From positions 1-14,710 of the forward strand of contig BNUH01000069.1 in assembly GCA_025997215.1 (NCBI GenBank): a DNA stretch of 14,710 nt. Reading direction: 5' to 3'. Below are positions 12,282 to 14,710 of this stretch, piece by piece. The first letter of the stretch is position 1; each line of letters begins with the position of its first letter. The position numbers were made by a program, and so were the translations under genes. The DNA comes from Clostridia bacterium (lineage in GTDB: Bacteria; Bacillota_A; Clostridia; Christensenellales; Aristaeellaceae). The notes beneath the pieces were generated by a model. It was not told the origin of the DNA. It made no database searches and saw only the letters and a list, made by a program, of their open reading frames with translations.

Positions 12282-13460
12282 TCATTTCAGGAACGCGTCC
12301 ACGATTTCGGAAAATACCCACTCGTTCGTGCGCCGATCGATCAGCCCGAAACTTTCGCCCTTGCTGATGTCGGTCACGCCGTTGTCCCAAAGCACGACAG
12401 GCACGCTATACTGTGCCGCCAGCGCGGCAAACGCGTTGGCCCACGCCACGCGGTCAGCCAAGTTGCCGTTTTTGTTCATCGCGCCGGTTTCGTCCATGAT
12501 CACCGGTAAACCTTTCGAAAGGAATGTATCGTTGATCCTGCCGAATATGTCACCCAGATTATTGGCCACGGGGAACTTATCCGTACCGTTCATGTTCAGG
12601 GCGAAGTTGTACGGCTCGTACGCGTGGATACTTACTATTACATATGGATCGTCCGCAGGATCTGGGATCTCTAAGTGCTGCGCGTAGAAGATGCTGGCCG
12701 CGTGCGGCGTCATCATGACCAGCCGCTTTGAGTTATTCCCGCCGGACGAGCGTATGACCACCAACGCCTCGTTGTTCAGCCGCGAAACCAGATCGCGCGC
12801 CGGGGCTGATCCACCCTGCCATTCCTCGGGCGTGCCAAACGCGCGCGGCTCGTTGAGCAGGTTGAATATCAGCCGTTCGTTGTATCCTGAAAACCGCACG
12901 GCGATCTGCTTCCAGATAGCCATAATCTCCGCGACAGCCGCGTCGGTATCCGCGTTCGCGATGCGCGGCAGCAAATGGTTTTCCTCATGATGCGTGTCGA
13001 TTATCACGAATAATCCCGCGTCCAGCGCCCAATCCACAACCGTCTGTACGCGATCCAGGAACTGCGGGTCGATAGCGTACGTTTCGGCAAAATCCACGAT
13101 ATGCGGCTCCCATGAGACAGGGATGCGCACAATATCCAGCCCTTTGGCCTTAAGCGCAGCGAAAAATTCCGCTGTGAGCGGTGGGTTGCTCCATGAAATT
13201 TCGCTCGACAGGCCTCGGCCGCCCGTCGCGTCCAGCGTATTTCCCGCGTTTATGCCAAATCGTGCGGTTTTGACGAAATCCTGCGCCGTTATTGGCGTGA
13301 ACTCATCCTCGCAGGTGGCTCGCGGCACATAACCGCTCGGCGTCGGCTGAATGTATTCGGAAAACTTCGCGCCCTCCGGCACCGGCGCGGCGGCGGCGCT
13401 GCCGCATCCCAGAATCGCGCACAGGGATATGAACAGGATTCGCTTGTAACGATTGCGCAT
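12282..13460 (-). CDS. GH5 endoglucanase (cellulase), lipoprotein
   Basis: This 392-aa secreted glycoside hydrolase is predicted to cleave beta-1,4-glucans. The N-terminus MRNRYKRILFISLCAILGCG is a lipoprotein signal with lipobox ILGC (lipid-bearing Cys19). The mature enzyme is therefore tethered to the outer face of the membrane. The GH5 barrel shows 'GINAGNTLDATG' (69-80), VRIPVSW (111-117) and DTHHEE (155-160). The acid/base Glu204 is in NLLNEPR, and the nucleophile Glu324 is in PVIMDETGA. HAYEP (279-283) and Trp358 in VLWDNG are also present. The GNTLDA block suggests the GH5_4-like branch. The ATG at 13460 is chosen because GAGGAG lies upstream and the signal peptide begins there; the frame is open further upstream but without a start signal. 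No carbohydrate-binding or dockerin domain is attached. Confidence 0.92.
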   Translation of the reverse strand: MRNRYKRILFISLCAILGCGSAAAAPVPEGAKFSEYIQPTPSGYVPRATCEDEFTPITAQDFVKTARFGINAGNTLDATGGRGLSSEISWSNPPLTAEFFAALKAKGLDIVRIPVSWEPHIVDFAETYAIDPQFLDRVQTVVDWALDAGLFVIIDTHHEENHLLPRIANADTDAAVAEIMAIWKQIAVRFSGYNERLIFNLLNEPRAFGTPEEWQGGSAPARDLVSRLNNEALVVIRSSGGNNSKRLVMMTPHAASIFYAQHLEIPDPADDPYVIVSIHAYEPYNFALNMNGTDKFPVANNLGDIFGRINDTFLSKGLPVIMDETGAMNKNGNLADRVAWANAFAALAAQYSVPVVLWDNGVTDISKGESFGLIDRRTNEWVFSEIVDAFLK

Positions 13461-13674
13461 GACGATTCTCCTCGTATAATAGTATTTGCGGATGAAAACC
13501 CAATCGTTTCCAACTCCGCAGGATCGGAAACTGGGAAGCCCATGAGGAAGGGAACGTTCGCCGGAGAGTGGTGCGCTGGGGACGCGCAAGGAGGGCGTAG
13601 CCCGACTGGAGCGGCTCCAGCGCGGCGCGAAAATCATCCACACCTCAATCGCTTTGGCAATGCCCATGGTATAA
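13461..13674. other. GC-rich region upstream of the cellulase, no recognised gene
   Basis: On the minus strand the cellulase frame stays open to 13667, and a second frame (13641 inward, MDDFRAALEPLQSGYALLAR) is also open. The stretch 13530-13640 is GC-rich and may be the remnant of an unidentified gene cut off by the IS110 insertion. A TATTAT near 13472-13477 (minus strand) is too close to the cellulase start to be a comfortable -10 box. No function can be given. Confidence 0.3.
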
Positions 13675-13688
13675 TTGACTCAGGTCAA

Positions 13689-13937
13689 TCAGGCGGAGTC
13701 CTTTTCCCTCCAGTTGAGCCGCGTGGCTGCTTCATAAAAAGTCTGTTCCCCTGCGCCGATTGTTCGCTGCAAACCGATGGCTGTTTACTGGCGCGTCGTC
13801 CCCCTCAACGGCAGTAGAGGTTCGCAATGGGATGCCGCCGGGTGAATTCTAATACGCGAGGGTGTTGTTGCGTCGGCGTCCATGGGCATTGTCAAGCCGG
13901 TTGACCGAATCCGTCCAAGAAAAGAGGTGATCCTACT
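13689..13937 (+). ncRNA. Possible IS110 bridge RNA region (non-coding left end)
   Basis: Members of the IS110 family can carry a bridge RNA, encoded in the non-coding end before the transposase, that specifies donor and target DNA. Here about 250 nt lack a supported gene and can fold. GTTGAG (13713-13718) pairs with CTCAAC (13804-13809), and CGGCA (13809-13813) pairs with TGCCG (13833-13837) around a 19-base loop. The function is inferred from family knowledge and position. The RNA ends and guide loops cannot be assigned without the other IS end. Confidence 0.35.
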
Positions 13938-14710
13938 ATGGACAAACTCTTCGCTGGCATTGACGTTTCCCAATCCTCTAACGCGGTCTACCTTATGCTG
14001 CCTGACGGCAGCAAGCACAGTTCATTCTCCGTCCAGAACAACATTGGCGGCGCTCAAACACTGTGCAAACGTATCGTCAGCGCGCTTTCCCAGAGGAACC
14101 TCACCACCGCTTTGATCGGCATTGAAGCCACTTCCGTCTACGGCGAGACTCTGATGTACGCCTTGCGCGAGGACGGCTCTTTAGCCAAGTTCGACCGCAA
14201 GCTCCATGTACTCAATCCCAAACAGGTCAAGAAGTTCAAGGATATCCATCCTGACCTGCCCAAGAACGATCCCGTGGACGCGTTCGTCATCGCGGACAAC
14301 CTGCGTTTCGGCCGCATAACTCGGGAGGTGTATATGGACGACTATCGTTTCAAGGCGCTTCAGACGCTCACCCGTACCCGCTTCCGTTGCGTACAAAACC
14401 TCGTCAGGGAAAAGCAGCGGTTCTTGAACCTCTTATTCCTGAAATGCTCCGGCCTCGCTCAGGAAAAGATCTTCTCTAACAACTTTGGCTCTGCCGCTCT
14501 GGCTCTGTTTGAGCAGTTCAAAACCCCAGACGAACTGGCGAATATGAGCCTGGATGATCTCACTGTTTGGCTGCGCGAACATGGTAAAAACCATTTTGAG
14601 CATCCGGATGAGATCGCTAAATCCATTCAAGCGGCAGCCAGAGGTTCTTACCGTCTTCCAAAAGTCGTTGGCGACTCTGTCAACCAAGCGCTTGCAATCT
14701 CTGTATCAAC
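13938..14710 (+). CDS. IS110-family DEDD transposase, N-terminal 257 aa (partial)
   Basis: The protein begins MDKLFAGIDVSQSSNAVYLM and is open to the end of the window. The RuvC-like DEDD domain shows Asp9 in AGIDVS, Glu63 in IGIEATSVYG, and Asp111/Asp114 in KNDPVDAFVIAD, the set that defines IS110-family recombinases. AGAGGTGAT lies about eight bases upstream of ATG 13938. The C-terminal Tnp domain with its catalytic serine (normally around residue 240-300 of about 400) has only just begun. Residues VNQALAISVST at the edge may be its lead-in. The reading frame is undamaged as far as visible. Confidence 0.88.
   Translation, partial: MDKLFAGIDVSQSSNAVYLMLPDGSKHSSFSVQNNIGGAQTLCKRIVSALSQRNLTTALIGIEATSVYGETLMYALREDGSLAKFDRKLHVLNPKQVKKFKDIHPDLPKNDPVDAFVIADNLRFGRITREVYMDDYRFKALQTLTRTRFRCVQNLVREKQRFLNLLFLKCSGLAQEKIFSNNFGSAALALFEQFKTPDELANMSLDDLTVWLREHGKNHFEHPDEIAKSIQAAARGSYRLPKVVGDSVNQALAISVS

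Larger units (their letters stand above)
13675..14710 (+). mobile_element. IS110-family insertion sequence, 5' part (runs off window)
   Basis: An IS110-type transposase frame begins at 13938 and is open to the window edge. About 250 bp of non-coding DNA upstream, starting near the inverted repeat TTGAC (13675-13679) / GTCAA (13684-13688), would be the left end of the element. IS110 elements lack long terminal inverted repeats, so the exact boundary is not visible. Confidence 0.6.

Noticed and set aside
12097..13332. Long plus-strand open frames opposite the cellulase (12097-12687, 12691-12990, 12994-13332).
   Set aside because: They are antisense to a gene with clear GH5 motifs, lack ribosome binding sites and have no recognisable protein character. 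They are explained by the codon bias of the cellulase.
1..14710. CRISPR arrays, tRNA or rRNA genes.
   Set aside because: No regularly spaced repeats, no cloverleaf-like sequence and no rRNA-like conserved blocks were seen on either strand.

Overview
The window looks like a chromosome segment of an anaerobic Firmicute of class Clostridia, probably from a gut or rumen. Four things suggest this: a LoaP-type NusG paralogue, early genes of the clostridial phage/ICE type (DUF2800, DUF3846, DUF3848, DUF5049), a TndX/TnpX-like large serine recombinase, and a lipoprotein-type GH5 cellulase. AGGAGG-type ribosome binding sites fit this. No rRNA, tRNA or CRISPR array was found.

Left part (1-5878, all minus strand). 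Read in transcription order it holds a MalT/LuxR-type ATP-dependent regulator (5878-3383), a spacer of about 390 bp, a LoaP-type antiterminator (2992-2375), and then three tightly packed genes. These are a CxxC-rich 340-aa protein (2281-1259), a 172-aa unknown (1258-740) and a STAND/NACHT-like NTPase (720-76). The NTPase stops just after its Walker B motif, where the end of what looks like an IS256-family element begins; the transposase start lies at 56. This is a two-regulator, three-gene accessory cassette whose last gene has been broken by an IS. It could be a conflict or defence system, but the function is not shown.

Middle part (about 5880-12050, plus strand). A non-coding region with a 23-bp-period direct repeat and a strongly structured leader (about 6263-6482) precedes a run of small phage/ICE-type genes. 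In order these are a sigma-region-4-like protein, a small unknown, an 'rrp5-like' phage protein, a DUF2800-DUF3846 chimera, DUF3848, two unknowns, a clostridial 'virulence-related' protein, DUF5049 and a large serine recombinase. There are no structural, packaging, replication or conjugation genes, so this looks like a deletion-reduced prophage/ICE or a small integrative element. A good sigma-A promoter inside the run (8610-8637) splits it into two transcription units. A hairpin terminator follows the recombinase.

Right part (12050-14710). A cruciform-forming inverted repeat is followed by a complete minus-strand GH5 cellulase lipoprotein. Next comes about 480 bp without a recognised gene, then the 5' part of an IS110-family transposase that runs off the window. 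The non-coding DNA before that transposase is where IS110 elements can encode a bridge RNA.

The strongest unexplained signal is the leader at 6374-6482. It contains mutually exclusive helices, one of which hides the ribosome binding site of the sigma-like gene in a GAAA-tetraloop hairpin. This is the architecture of a translational switch.
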